DNA of 64,000 nucleotides. Origin: Symbiodinium natans. Taxonomy: Eukaryota; Sar; Dinophyceae; Suessiales; Symbiodiniaceae. The first letter of the stretch is position 1; each line of letters opens with the position of its first letter. Shown one piece after another: positions 24,262 through 36,359 of this stretch. The notes under the pieces were generated by a model, which searched no databases, was not told where the DNA came from, and saw only the letters and a program-made list of their open reading frames with translations. The DNA is taken from the NCBI GenBank assembly GCA_905221605.1, contig CAJNDS010000664.1, forward strand, positions 1 to 64,000, in the 5' to 3' direction. Made by a program: the position numbers and the translations under genes.

Positions 24262-25465
24262 AAATTCTCCATTCGCCCTCAACCGAATCGAACCTCCCCC
24301 AAGGCCCCATACATTCTAGAGCCCACAAGGGAGGTGCTACGCCGGCCTTGACCAGGTACATGGGGAAGAAGCTCTCGTGCACCATGTGGGCTTTGGGAGT
24401 GCCCTTGGGCTCCTCGCAAGCAGAACTCTGGGTTTGGCAGGAGAAAAAACTGCGACTCCTTCACAGCAAGGACACGCGAGTCAACAGCTTAACGTCCATT
24501 TTTGGGCCAAGCAAGGAACTGCGGGGCTCCGGGGCTCCTCCACACACGGCCAGTTCCCCATTGGCCAGACGATTTTTGCAGGCAGCGTTAAAAGAAGAGA
24601 GTCGCACACAAGGGGGGAAGGGGCGTCTCAGCCAATGCTGCAAAGCGGTTCAAGGGATTCTGCTGCCGACATCCCGAGCATCAATGAGATGTCAAGCAGA
24701 GCAACTCGAAGTCTGTGTCGCCCTCTTCTATCCATTTCTATCCTCTCTTGGCAAGCACCATCAGGAGCCCGCGCCTCTTCTGGAGGAACTCCGCGGAAGA
24801 TCAGCACCTCCTTTGCTGTGTGGGTTAACATCCCTAAACCTAAACCCGAAACTCGAATACCTAGACTATGACTTCGACTTGCTGCCGGCATAAACGAATC
24901 AGCATGACACGGGGTTGGGCACTGATCCTGCCAAGCACTGCACGCTCAACCCCAAAACCCTCAAGAAACAAGTGCCGTCAAGGCCCCAAACCCTCAACCC
25001 CTCCCTTCAGGGGCCGCGCCGTGAGGTGTCGCAGCGGCCCTTCTGACTGGTCTCTGAGGCGAGCAGCCTCCAGAAAGTCCAGGGGATGTTTATGTCTTTC
25101 TGGATTGGTCTACAGCTGGTGCTTATTGGGTTTCCTTCGGGACTTGTGCGAGTAGACTCTGAGGGGACTATCTATGGAAGAGGCAGGAGGCGGCGTGGAG
25201 GGTTCTGTATTGCTTGGCTTCAGGCTAGTGATCCGGGAGGCTTCATAGTGTCGCTTTGCGGAGAAATGTCGGGCCCCCAAAAAGATCCCAAAAAATGAGG
25301 ATGATGTTTTGGGGATGTGTTAGGAACTCCTGACAACCAAGAGGCCTCAGTCTGCGAAAAAGCGAAGAGTCTGCGAATAAGCGAATGGAGGCCAGACCCG
25401 ACTCGAGGAGTCAATGAAGGCCAATTCCAGTTCGTGCTTGTTTATTTTGCTACTGGGTAGTTTTC

Positions 25466-25553
25466 CAAATCAGGGTCCCTTCTGGAGTCCTTTCTACAAG
25501 GTGCCGTACCTTATAGAGCGAACCCAAGAAGAGACCCTCATTTAGAAAGCTAC
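25466..25553. mobile_element. Possible inverted-repeat element
   Basis: The left arm AGGGTCCCTTCT pairs with the right arm AGAAGAGACCCT around a non-coding core. No duplication flanks it. Confidence 0.5.
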
Positions 25554-25948
25554 CCTACATGGCTTGTGGACCACAGTCTTCCCACGCGGCGGGGAGGAAA
25601 ATCCAGCGCCCTCCTCTGCTTCCGGTTTGCTGCCTGTTAACTTGCCCACCCTTACAGGGATTCTGACCGTGGCCAGTGCAGATCTGATTTCTCCGAATCG
25701 ATGTGGTTACAAGACCCTAACCTACCCTGACTTGGCCCGGAGTGCTTGCCGCTTGCCTCGACGGCAGCTGAAAGCGCAGCGCCGCCTTAGCAAATCGTCG
25801 CTTTGTGGACATCAGCAGCTGGGGCAACCAACAAGTATCCAAAAGTTCCGGGATGCGCACTGTCCAAACCCTGGGCACTCGCCAAGAAGTGCGCAGCATA
25901 AGCGGCCTGTCCCAAGGAAGGGATGGGGGGAGGTTAATGAAACGAAGT

Positions 25949-26008
25949 AAACCCTGAGCCCTAAACCCTGAACCGTGAACCCTAAACGCTGAACCTTATA
26001 CCCTAAAA
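25949..26008 (-). repeat. CCCTAAA telomere-like array
   Basis: Degenerate CCCTAAA/CCCTGAA units. It pairs with a G-rich tract about 110 bp to the right. Confidence 0.9.
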
Positions 26009-26115
26009 CAACGACTGGAAGCAACTTGAGATCCTCATGCATATGAAATTTCCCCACACCTGCTCACCGGAGATGCTGAATGCAACTTCGCCTCGGATCC
26101 AAGAACTTCAACAGT

Positions 26116-26168
26116 GGGTTTAGGGTTTCGGGTTTGGGATTTGGGATTTGGGGTTTGGGGTTTCGGGT
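26116..26168 (+). repeat. TTTAGGG-derived tract
   Basis: TTTAGGG, TTTCGGG, TTTGGGA and TTTGGGG variants. It is the right member of the pair. A long G run follows at 26334-26352. Confidence 0.85.
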
Positions 26169-27921
26169 GGAGGGGGGGGGGGGGCCATTATTCTTTTGAA
26201 GGTGGTTACACACCTGGGGCCCCGGCTGCTGGCAGCAATGTTGACAGCTGCCGCGATTTGTTGTGAGCTGGCGCCTGCCTTCATGAAGTGGACTTCGTCA
26301 GTTCTAGGGCCACCTTCGGGCCTTCGGGCCTTTGGGGGGGGGGGGGGGGGGGGCCGATCAAGGGTGCTGAGTCAATCTCATGGCTCAGGCATGCTCAGGC
26401 AAAGGGCCTGCAGTTGCGCAGCTGCAGATATGACCTTGTCATTGCCAGCGGAAGGCTTAACAGGCTGAACACAAGCGCCTTGCAAGAATGAGGAAAGCTG
26501 CACGCAGCTGGGACCGGCACCGCCCAGGGAGCTATGGCCCGATGAGCCTGGAGTCCGGAGCATGGGGTACGTCTGCGTCTGTCTTGTATCGGGTGACGTC
26601 AAAGAGTGTAAGCTAGCACTGCCTATCAATGCTTCCAGCAGTGTGTGAACATGCTCGAAGCGTTGCGCCACATGATGCGCCACAAGTCAGCTCCGGGCGA
26701 CGCCACCCAACAGACCAATCACCCGAGCTTCGGAGTCGATCCGAACCAATCCTCAGAGCTATGACGGCAATCAGTGAGAGAAAAAGGGAAAGGTTCAGAA
26801 TGGTTTTCCTTCAGGATTCGGTGTGATTGTGGGTGTGCTAGCTCCTTCGGCAGCTTCAGGGACTCTGAGCAAGGACTTGGCTTCCAGTTTCAATTTTCTG
26901 CCGCTCTAGGAATACACGATGGCACACCTTCTCGGAAGACGGAGATTGTTAATTATGAATGGTAAACTGTATCTTCAGCATGCACGTGACTCTAAACACC
27001 AAAAGAGGCCCTAAACGTCTGAGTCCCACGCCCTGTACGATGCTGGCGGCATAGTTGCTTCCGCGGCGGCTTCCACTGCAAACCTTGGAAGCATCTGTCC
27101 TACTGGTCCAAACACAAAGTGCTTCAGGGGCCCCTGAAGGGCAAGCTAGTGGATTTGGGCTTACAAGGGGGGGGGAGGGGGGGCGGGGGTGCAGGGGGGG
27201 GTGCACAAAGTAAGAGCACGGGCACACGACCAAGGCCATCCCAGATCCATCCTACTGCAAGGCCTCCCCAGCGACAGAGTTTATCGACTCGACGCTCGGC
27301 AGCGGCTTTGTTGCAGAGAGGGTAGCGTTGAGCATGCAACACACTTGTCTGCTCTCAAATTTAGAACTGGAAACATGCCAGAATCTGTTTGAGAACCACA
27401 GCTTTTCTGGTCTCAGCGTGCATGGTTCTAAACTGAGCTGCTTGGCAGGTTCTTTGCTGGGTTCCGCACGCAAATGCCTGTGGGATTTGTGGCGTCCTGG
27501 TGGTTTGGAGGCTTCGGAATGTTTAGGAAACATCTGCTGCGCATTACATGGATGAGTGAATTGGTTCGAACTCTTGGACTACGAATTCGGGGTGGACTCA
27601 TGTGGACTCCCTGAATTCCTGGAGCAGTTTTGCATGTCCGCGCGACATGGGCCCCTTGCCCAAGGAGACGTTCCCTAATCCTTCCGATGTTGCAGGATGT
27701 CGGAACTTCCATTTGCCTGGGTCTACTCCAGCGTCCCTAGAGGATCACCCCTGACACCTGAAACCGTGGAAGGCAGAGATGCTAGCGATTTGGCCCTCGC
27801 CTGCCAAGAACAGGCGAGAGTATGTACAGGGCTCAGACCACGACCTCGGCATCCTCCGGATCACATTTCGGAGGGCACTTGTCCTCCTTCGGAGCATCCG
27901 GGGGTCCGTCCTGCCACACCG

Positions 27922-27969
27922 GGTTTAGGGTTTGGGGTTTAGGGTTTAGGGTTTAGGGTTTAGGAGGGC
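27922..27969 (+). repeat. TTTAGGG array abutting the dipeptidase stop codon
   Basis: About 6 TTTAGGG units end at the TAA stop of the dipeptidase gene. Read on the gene strand, the stop codon itself lies in a CCCTAAG word that leads into CCCTAAA repeats. Confidence 0.95.
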
Positions 27970-30900
27970 TTAGGGTCCACCAGGAAGCTTGCCCCAAGGC
28001 GCAGCTTGCAAACGCGACTCCGGGGAAGAAGGGTCCTTGTAGCCTGACGCCTCCAGCCAAGAATCCGGATAGCTCAGGCCCTTCATGGTCTCAATGTCGG
28101 TGTTGCCGCCTGGCGGCGAGCCATGTGAGGGAAGCAGAGCTGCTACTGATACTGCTCACCATCACCCTCCATATCCCAAAAGGCCCATGCCCACGTGCCC
28201 GAAGTCCGAAGGACTGGAGGCTCGGAGCAGAGACCCCCCTGACCGCAGCAATGATCCAAAAAATGCCACCGAAGCGCTAAAGCGGAAGAGCAGATAGGGC
28301 ATCAGCTCCTTCCACTTCTGGAGCACCTCTTTGCAACGTCTCTCACTTGTGTTTGCAGGACAAGTTTGGGGGCTTATATTACTGTAGGCCAAAGGAAGTT
28401 CATCTCCCAACCAGAAGCCTGGCTGGCGTGTTCCTGGAAGATCTTGTTGAGCTCGGCTGGGCCTCAATGGCTTTCCACAACGCAGCGAGCCTACGACACC
28501 TGCAGCACAGCCCGTGAACGCGAACTCTGCTTACCCATGTTGTTTTGGGGGGTCGCAAAAATAAGATGGAGACGGAATGCGGTAAGAAGGAACGACGGAG
28601 AGAGAGCGAGAGGGGCAAAAAAAAGAGACACAGAGACAAAGGAGAGGGAGAGAGTGACAGCGAGAGGGGGAGACAGACACAGAGAGAGAGAGAGAGGGAG
28701 AGAGGGGCAGAGAGAGACAGAGAGACAGAGCATGACGCGCCGGACCTAGAAGAGCTCACGTCTGGCGTTGCTGCTAAGGTGCTCGTGGTGCCCGCCTCCC
28801 TGACCTTAGCCCACAAAGATGCATGCATCCTCTCGCAGTCCTGGACCTGAGTAAGGAAAAAAAGGACGCCCAGGAGGACCCTGGCCCACCAGTGTTTGAA
28901 CTGACTTTTAGGCCACCCAAGAGACAGGGTGGCTCCTTCCATCCCACCCTCCCCAAAACGACTGCCCCAAAACACCTTGTCCTGCCAGGTAGGTCCCTCA
29001 ACCCTAAAGGCTCAAGGCCTGACGCCAGCGCTTTCTTTGAGTTTTGTTTGCGGCAGACCCCTGATACGAAAGCGAGCACAACAACACAGCAAAATATGTC
29101 ACAATATCATCTGAGGAGATAATACAAGTTGTACACAAGCACATAGGCACATCGCATCTTGACTTTTGTTATAAAGCCGTACACTTGTCAAGTCCGCGTA
29201 GCTTTCTCAAGAAGGGCATCTGCCTGCATCTCCACCGCCTGCTCTATGAGCCAGCTTAAGGTTTAGGGCTTCAAGGCAGAGGGACTTGCAACTGAACTGT
29301 GGGTAGGATCCATGGACAGGGCTTGTGCTCTCCTGCACAACAATACGTAAGGCCTGCTGCGCATTGTAAACCTGTTGGTGCATCACATCGAAGCGAATTT
29401 GACATACCTCAGCAAGCAGGAGACCGACATGGCACATCTCATGCGCATGCATTCGGTGACAGGGAGTAGCTGGTAGCCCGTGAACCCGGGCTAACGTATC
29501 ATCATGTACTCCTACAACCGGTGTTCCACGGAACTGCAAACCACTTTGCGGGCTTGTCAGTTGAATTCCTTGTCGCAGAATGTCGCGGGTGCTTTGCAGG
29601 TTTTATGTTCTGAAGGCGATTGTCACCGAGGGGCTTTTGTTGCAAGCAATTTCGCCCTTGGAAGGGCCGAACGTGCCTGGTACAACCCAATGCTAGTTAG
29701 AGTACGCACCCGTGTGTTCAGATTCCTTTGGGCTCACGAAAGCGAAATGTCCTGCCATTGCGACGCAATGCCTCGAATCACGAAATGATTCAGGTAGACA
29801 ACTGCGTGTTGCTCGGCAAGCTCGCAATACGGCCAAGAGGCATCCATCACTCGGCGCACAAGCCAGTTCATGGAGTAGTTCTCAAATTGCTTCGGGTTCG
29901 CGAATTGCAGGGCATCGATGGTCTGGTGGACGCCAGATGGGATGGGCACAAAAGCCTGGAAAGCCACGCGTCAGGCTCTCCCAGAAATTTGTCCAAGGCC
30001 TACGTCTACGTCACGTAGCGTGATCCGAAGAACGAAGAACATTCAGCATCGCGGGTCACAGATCGGCACGCCCCTGTGACCAGTCCCTTGCATAGTGACA
30101 CACGATCAATCGATGGTATAGTCGGCTAGGCGACCGCGTAGTGGGGCGGTCCCGCAGCATACCAGGCAACGCTGGCAGTTCCTGGCAAAGCTGGCCAACA
30201 AATGAGCAAACAGAGAGAATTTAATCAGTCCGACTTCATACCTAGTTCTGACAAGTCACTGCCCATGAACATTCTGAGAGCCTTCACATTTGAAACCAAA
30301 ATTGCGCTGGCCTTCCGGGCGGCCCTGACCTGGATGATGCAGCTGCTGAACCTTAGCATCTGGACCCCGGTTCTTCAGGAGCCCTCTGCATCCACCCGGG
30401 ATGATGCCACACCGCCGTGCGCTGGTGCATAGTTGCCTCTGCTACTACATATGGGAGATCCGAGTCCTGGGCGTACACGGCGTTGGTGCGGTAGAGCGCA
30501 ATCGATCGCTCCCAGTGGCCTTGGACCTCCAGACTGTTTGGATGTTTTGTTAGGAGGATCTTCTTCGAATGGTCAAAGGAGTCTCCAACATGTTCCTTTC
30601 CTTTTGGACCTCACACCTGTGAGATGTCCCTGTCGGCAGAGCGGAAGACTAAGATTCTGGAGTTTTAACTTCAGCATCGAACTAGCATCGATAGGGCAAG
30701 GGTGGCAGGGCCGGATTGGGTCACATTGACTATCACAACCCTGAAAAGCTTCATGTCTCATCGTTTTATGCCATGGATAGGGCGGATGAAGAGCACACTC
30801 TCCCAGGGAGAACAGCAATGAGACCCCAACACCCTAAACCCTAAACCCTAAACCCTAAACCTTAAACCCTAAACCCTAAACCCCAACACCCTAAACCCTA

Positions 30901-31760
30901 AACCCTAAACCCCAACACCCTAAACCCTAAACCCTAAACCCTTGTGCCTTGGAAACTGTCTGGTACCTGTCTGGGCTCCCGAATGGTCCGGCTTGGACAC
31001 CTTTGGTCATGTCCTCGGCTCACGGTTCTGAGTAAGGTCATAGACCCTTGCGACTACTACCCCTGAACCCCAAAAAGGCCCTAAACCCTAAGTTGCAGGA
31101 ACCTTCAGGTGCAGGGCCCCACGCCTCAGAAATCGGCCCTGCTGTTGTTTGAAAACCACAATCTAAGGCCAGGGCGAACTCGGTCCCAGCATACCTGAGC
31201 GTTTTGTGGGGTCACATGACACATGTTCTTTAGTAGTACGGGTGGTCATGATTAGATATGTAACATGGCTTGTGTTTCTCCGGATGCCGGGGCACCAGTC
31301 GCGGTGCCAGGCCATGAGATCATGATGGGAGACTTTGGCGTCAGGCGTGACCGACCAGGGGTATACGGGCTTGTACCGGATGTCCTACGCGAGGATGGAG
31401 CTTTATGTCTTCAAAACTCACTGGGACCACCAGGAGAAGGGGGGAGGCACAGGAAGACAAGCAGGCAACCGCAATCAACAGCAGTCCTCGTAGGAGGTTG
31501 GCAGCTTCAGGGATGGCTTCGCCATCTGAAGACCCCGCCACATCCTCCTTCCCGAGTAGTACTTGTGCGCGTACCTGGTAGTCATACAAATCACAGTAGT
31601 ATTAATGACAACAATAACCAGAAGAAGAACAATACTATAGCAACAACAATATTAACAATAAGAGTAGTAATCATACTCGTAGTACGTAATAATGACAAAC
31701 AACAATGATAATAACAATAACAATAACAACAATAATAACAATGGTATAATAATAAATAAT

Positions 31761-31800
<40 letters not shown>

Positions 31801-34800
31801 GTAATCAAAGTCGTAGAAAAAGTGCCACGCGGCCTCCAGCTCTGACTCTCTCATGCCGAGAGGCTCTCCGGCAGAGTACATCAGGGTGAAGTCGAAGGCC
31901 TGGCCCTGCTTCCACCTTTTTCCATTGCTGTGATTTAACAGATATGCTGTCTGTTATGTACTTATAATACTGTATATCACTATTGTTATATACATTATAC
32001 ATATATATGTACATTTGTATGTAGTAGCATTAGTCTTCTTACTATTTGGGAGCTCAAAATTTCTGAGAGAGAGCTGTGTAGGGGCTTTGCGGGTGTCAAA
32101 CACATGGTTCTGCGGGATGGTGCTGCGACCTGCCCTAGGGAGTCCGGGGTTCAACTGTCGACAGTTGAGCCGCCATCCCTTGCTGCTGGCCACATCGAAG
32201 ATGTTCGGAGACACGATAAAGTTCTCCTGCCAGGAACAAACCTATTCAAGCCGTTCCCCCCCCCCCCCCAAGCATACCAGGCACATGTTGGGTCCTTGTC
32301 GTCAGCATTTACCTCGCGGATGGTATACATGTTTGCCTGGTCCGAGATGCTGAGAAGCACGGCAGCTAAACTTTCACCACGTACCGCTTCTAGGTCCGGG
32401 GCCCTGCATTCATATCACTATATGATTATATATATATATATATATGTATATACTACTATTTTTCATTGGCGGTATACCAGTAAATCTCGCATCTGTCTGG
32501 ACTGCTCCAAATGACTTCTGGGTTACGGGGATGGCTCATGAACATGAGGAGCCGGTGCCTTCGGGATCTACTTGGCCAAAGCCTACTTAAATGAGGGCCG
32601 ATCCACATATCTATCAGCGTTGACAGTCCACAGAGCTTTCGTGGTAAGCGCCGCACCACAACAGTCATCTGGTCGTCGGGCAAGCGCTTGGCAGCCCAAA
32701 TGGCGCTGGTGCCAGTGGGGTCAGAAAGGATCTGGAACGCCCAGGCCTAAGTTGAAGCTGGGAAAGTGTCTCTTCCGAAGCGCCAGTTTCCACCACTTCC
32801 CCTCACTTCCAGCCTCGTCGGGATCTCCGACAATGAGAGACTCTCCTGAGCCTTCGAATGAATCTGGCGGCCCGTAGAAGCCTCGGCCCAAGCTGCGTTG
32901 CCAACTACGACGCACCAGCCCGTACCAGCATCATAGAGTACATGAATACAGTAGCTTGTGCATGCTTGTGTCACACTCATTGCATGTGCGCACGGATAAA
33001 GTGCACGATGCGTCGATACGTCACCCGCACGGCGTCCAAGGGGCCGTACTTCGAGGCCAGCGCGCCCATGAGCTCAACCGCTTCACGGGACGTGCGGGTG
33101 CGCTCCATGGCGAGATAGGACAGCGTGTCGATGCCTCACTTCCCAGCTCTCACAAGTTTGAAAGGAGAGGTGGGCTCCCAACCGATGCTTGACAAAGTCT
33201 CGGCACAATCCAAACCTTCAGCAGCAGGTCTTCATTCCATACACCTCCCCCGGGACAAAAGCCCGCAATCCATGCCTGATATATCCGATACATTCGAAAC
33301 CTCGGCTCAGCAACCTGAAGGGTCTCAGCCCAGATTCTCATCAACGCTGCTCCAACTTTCCGGCCAGGCTCGCAACCCACCTCTGCAAGGCCCCATCTTG
33401 CAGGAGGGAGGGTGGGGGTCAAGAGGCTGGCTTCAGGGGGTTGAGGGAACATCATGCTTTGAGCTATCAGGGTAAGGATTTGGCGCTGACCCTCTGAGAA
33501 AAGATCCCTAAGTCAGATCCTCGGCAACGGGAGAAAACCGAAACATGGCCAGTTCGCTAGATTTGGTGGTCCCTTTCGGAGTTTTCCATTATCATACGGA
33601 GAAAAAACTCCGGATGCCCAGCCAAAGGACCACAATTTAGAAGGCCCGGCCCAGATCTGCCCCAAACTTGAATCCCTGAAGCCCCAAACACTTACGGTGC
33701 ACCCTAAACCCCTAAACCCCTAAACCCCTAAACCCCTAAACCCCTAAACCCCTAAACCCCTAAACCCCTAAACCCCTAAACCCCTAAACCCCTAAACCCC
33801 TAAACCCCTAAACCCCTAAACCCCTAAACCCCTAAACCTTAAACCCCTGAACCCCTAAACCCTAAACCCTAAACCGCCAAGCCGCGGTGGATCCGCGGCC
33901 GCATGTGCCAAAGACGGCACCACAGGTCGATTCTGCCACAGAGACCTGAATTCGGCTTAGTTAGGGTTTAGGGTTTAGGGTCTAGGGTCTAGGGTCTAGG
34001 GTCCAGGGTTTGGGGTTTAGGGTTTAGGGTTTAGGCTTCAGGGTTCAGGGTGCAGGGTATAGGGTTTAGGGTATAGCGTTTAGGGTTTAGGATTTGGGGA
34101 GGGGTTTAGGGCTTATAGGGCTAAGGTTTTGTTTGGCTTAGGGGGTTTAGGGTTTTGTTCGCTTGAGTTTTGGTGAGGGTTCTTGGCTTATGTGTCTTAG
34201 GGCTTGACTGAGGGTTCTGGGCTTAGCTTCGTTCGTTCATTTTTCTTGGGTTTGGGAAGGGGCGGGGTGAGGGTTTTGGGGTTTGGGGTTTAGGGTTCAA
34301 AAATTTGGGAGGTTAACTTTGTAGTAAATACATTAGGCCGAGGTCCGGGTCGGGGAATTTGGGGTCCAGGATTGAGGGTTGTTTTCAGGCGGTTCAGGGT
34401 TTCTTGCAGGGTGTAGGGTTTACGGTTTGGGCTTTAGGCTGTTTGGGGTGGAGGCCAAATAGTTTCAGTTTCCGGTTTATGGCTTTGGTGGGGTCTATCT
34501 TAGGTTTGAGGTTTGGAGGCTTAGGGTTCTTCATTTTGGGGTCCAGGGTCTAGTCCTTTATTTTGTCTACTGTTCTTGTTTTTTTTGTATTATATTTTTT
34601 TGGGGGGGGGATCCGAGTGTAGGCTTTTTGGGCCTAACGGGTTTCGATATGTTCGAGTAACAGGGTTTAGGATAGTAGATTCTCGGGGGGGTGTTTAGGG
34701 CTCTCTTTGGGACTAGTGTGTAGGACCGTCTAGGACTTGAAGTGTGGGTGGGCTTGCGTGGAACATGGCTTTGGGTTGGCTTTGAGGAGGAGGGCCCGCG

Positions 34801-36359
34801 ACAATATAGGGTTTTCCGAAAATAGGGGTACCCGGGGTCCCTTTAAGGGGATTCGATTTCATTTGGGGTGTACAAGGGGTACTCCAATCTTGGGAAATAC
34901 CCATATTGGTGATCATTCTGCATCTTTTCGCGCTCCACATTGCGACTGTTAGCACAAAAAGGAGTTAAATGGCTGAAGCCAAGAGGCACCATGCTCGTTC
35001 AGCACGCCATATGTTCCGCTCTGATATCCAAATGTGTGCGGCACCTGCGCCAGCCGAGGCTGGTCACACAAAAAAAGCAATGGTAAGAAAATAATAATAA
35101 CAATACTAATACTAATACTAATACTAATCATATTAATAACAATTATTAATATTAATAATAAGAGCTTTCCCGCATTGCATGCACGAGAGCGGAAGTTCGC
35201 ACATCTGGCAGTGCCTGATCGATGTAGCCAATGGGCTCGGACACGTTGTACCCTTTGGTGTCCGCATTTGGGCGGTAGTCGGGGCCCATGTGGCTCCTGG
35301 GACATGCGCTACGCGAGTTTAAATGCCGGAGCGAGAAGGCACAGCTGCGTGCAGGGCACCCCAGGTAGCGCGGGAAGGTCTCCGCAGTGTAGTAGATTGG
35401 CCGCTTCTCATGGGGCTGGTGATCTGCAGCTGGCACATAAAGGAGGCGAGCCTGGTCGCGGTGTTCGGTTTCAAGATGACTCTTTGTGTAAACGGCTACT
35501 GTATGCTACCAGGCTTGGGGGGGGCTATCAGGTGACAGTCTGATTCTGCAACTGGCTGCAGATGCACAGACTCTGACAAGTCCTAAATCTGCAGGCATGG
35601 ACGTGTCAAGGGCCCTGGCGTCGTTCGTAGGGTCGCCATCATCTGAGCTACAGTCAGATCATGTGTTGGACTGAACAGTTCTTAGACTGAAGGGCATGGA
35701 GTCAGGGTTGTCGTTTTCTGTTTTCCCCTACCGGTCTGCAGGATAAACGCCGCGACACCTACAGTACCACGGAGGATGGAATCACTTAAATTGCTCAGTA
35801 TTTTGGTTCTTTTCTGCGTGCCACCTATCGTTCTGTATGTAGAATAGAAGCTGCTCAAGAACGCAATGATGTCCATCTCTGAAGCTACTCTCCAGCGATA
35901 TCTGCAGTCGCTCATCTGAGGTCATGAAAGAAGTATGCACCAGTTTATGGGTTTGAGGATGCACCGTGAAGCCTGAAGCAAACGAACCTTGAAAGAGCTG
36001 AGGACCATGGAGTAAGCCAATTTGTGGCAGCAACCGATTGGCAAAATGGCTCTATTGCCTCATTCTGCCACTCTGTGTAGCAGCATAGCAACTTCACGCA
36101 GTCGAGCAGCCTGAGTGCGAGATCAGCACAGACCCGTCCTGACAAAGCAGATGGCTTCCCATAGCATGCCAAACTAGCTCAGCGTCTGTCTCTCTGTACC
36201 AGTACCAACTCTACCACTCAGTCGATTTCGTTCAGGAGAAGCAGGAGTTCTTGCAACAACAAAGTCCTTCGTGGCCATCTTGCCCACTGCAAACACAGTG
36301 CAGGCACCCGCTTGCGAGGCTGCATCCAGCCATAGGAGTCCGCTCAAAGCTCGAATCAT
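27970..36359 (-). CDS. Secreted C69-family dipeptidase, at least 18 exons
   Basis: Exon 0 (36359 to about 36255) encodes a signal peptide (MIRALSGLLWLDAASQA) followed by GACTVFAVGK, whose Cys20 is the expected N-terminal nucleophile of peptidase family C69 (Pfam PF03577). Later exons follow family order: to 35360 (RLLYVPAADHQPHEKRP); 35296-35215; 35044-34990 (VPHTFGYQSGTYGVLNEHG); 33134-33045 (LAMERTRTSREAVELMG); 32881-32814 (GPPDSFEGSGESLIVGDPDE); 32746-32657 (ILSDPTGTSAIWAAKRLPDD); 32336-32295; 32226-32171; 31915-31865; 31574-31487 (YAHKYYSGRRMW); 31384-31294; 31013-30957 (DMTKGVQAGPFGSPDRYQT); 30526-30467 (GHWERSIALYRTN); 29955 to about 29831; from 29407; 28846-28805; about 28344-28280 (VLQKWKELMPYLLFRF); and the last to the TAA at 27970-27972 (YPDSWLEASGYKDP). 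Exon phases close between 33134 and 31294. Donors are GT, GC or GA. The GESTC block expected after VLNEHG was not found. The enzyme would hydrolyse dipeptides in a secretory or lysosome-like compartment. Confidence 0.88.
28595..28735. repeat. GA-rich purine tract
   Basis: AGAGAG/ACAGAG repeats about 140 bp long fall in a predicted intron near the 3' end of the dipeptidase gene. Confidence 0.9.
30827..30943 (-). repeat. CCCTAAA array with CCCCAACA punctuation
   Basis: Runs of CCCTAAA are interrupted three times by CCCCAACA, giving a higher-order repeat of about 40-70 bp. It sits in a dipeptidase intron between the exons ending at 30957 and starting at 30526. Confidence 0.95.
31640..31800 (+). 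repeat. (AAC)n/(AAT)n microsatellite
   Basis: Imperfect AAT/AAC repeats end in about 15 perfect AAC units. They lie in the dipeptidase intron 31864-31575. Confidence 0.95.
33567..33642. mobile_element. Short inverted-repeat element in dipeptidase intron
   Basis: The left arm TTGGTGGTCCCTTTCGGAGT pairs with the right arm ACTCCGGATGCCCAGCCAAA plus GGACCACAA. It lies in the intron between the exons ending at 34990 and starting at 33134. Confidence 0.65.
33699..33873 (-). repeat. CCCCTAAA 8-mer array
   Basis: About 17 nearly perfect copies of CCCCTAAA (one C more than the 7-mer) end in normal CCCTAAA units. It forms a convergent pair with the G-rich tract at 33961, with an 85-bp spacer. Confidence 0.95.
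33961..34450 (+). repeat. TTTAGGG array grading into degenerate G-rich sequence
   Basis: A clean TTTAGGG start changes to TCTAGGG, TTTGGGG, TTCAGGG and then longer decayed variants. It is intronic to the dipeptidase gene, and the gradient suggests age or loss of homogenisation away from 33961. Confidence 0.9.
34810..34902. mobile_element. Family A short inverted-repeat element (copy 4)
   Basis: The left arm GTTTTCCGAAAATAGGGGTA faces the right arm GTACTCCAATCTTGGGAAAT. The core is AAGGGGATTCGATTTCATTT. It is in the same dipeptidase intron as the arrays to its left. Confidence 0.8.

Larger units (their letters stand above)
24262..27919. other. Intergenic; no confident gene
   Basis: It contains G runs, telomere-like tracts and one hairpin element. 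A minus-strand frame near 25880-25740 (VPRVWTVRIPELLDTCWLPQ) is the most protein-like stretch but is unsupported. Confidence 0.45.

Noticed and set aside
28400-28975. 191-codon minus-strand frame with SLSLSL stretch
   Set aside because: Mostly GA-repeat translation; only the piece 28846-28805 is kept as a likely dipeptidase exon.
31591-31881. Poly-Cys/Tyr minus-strand frame and poly-Asn plus-strand frame
   Set aside because: Translations of the AAC/AAT microsatellite inside a dipeptidase intron.
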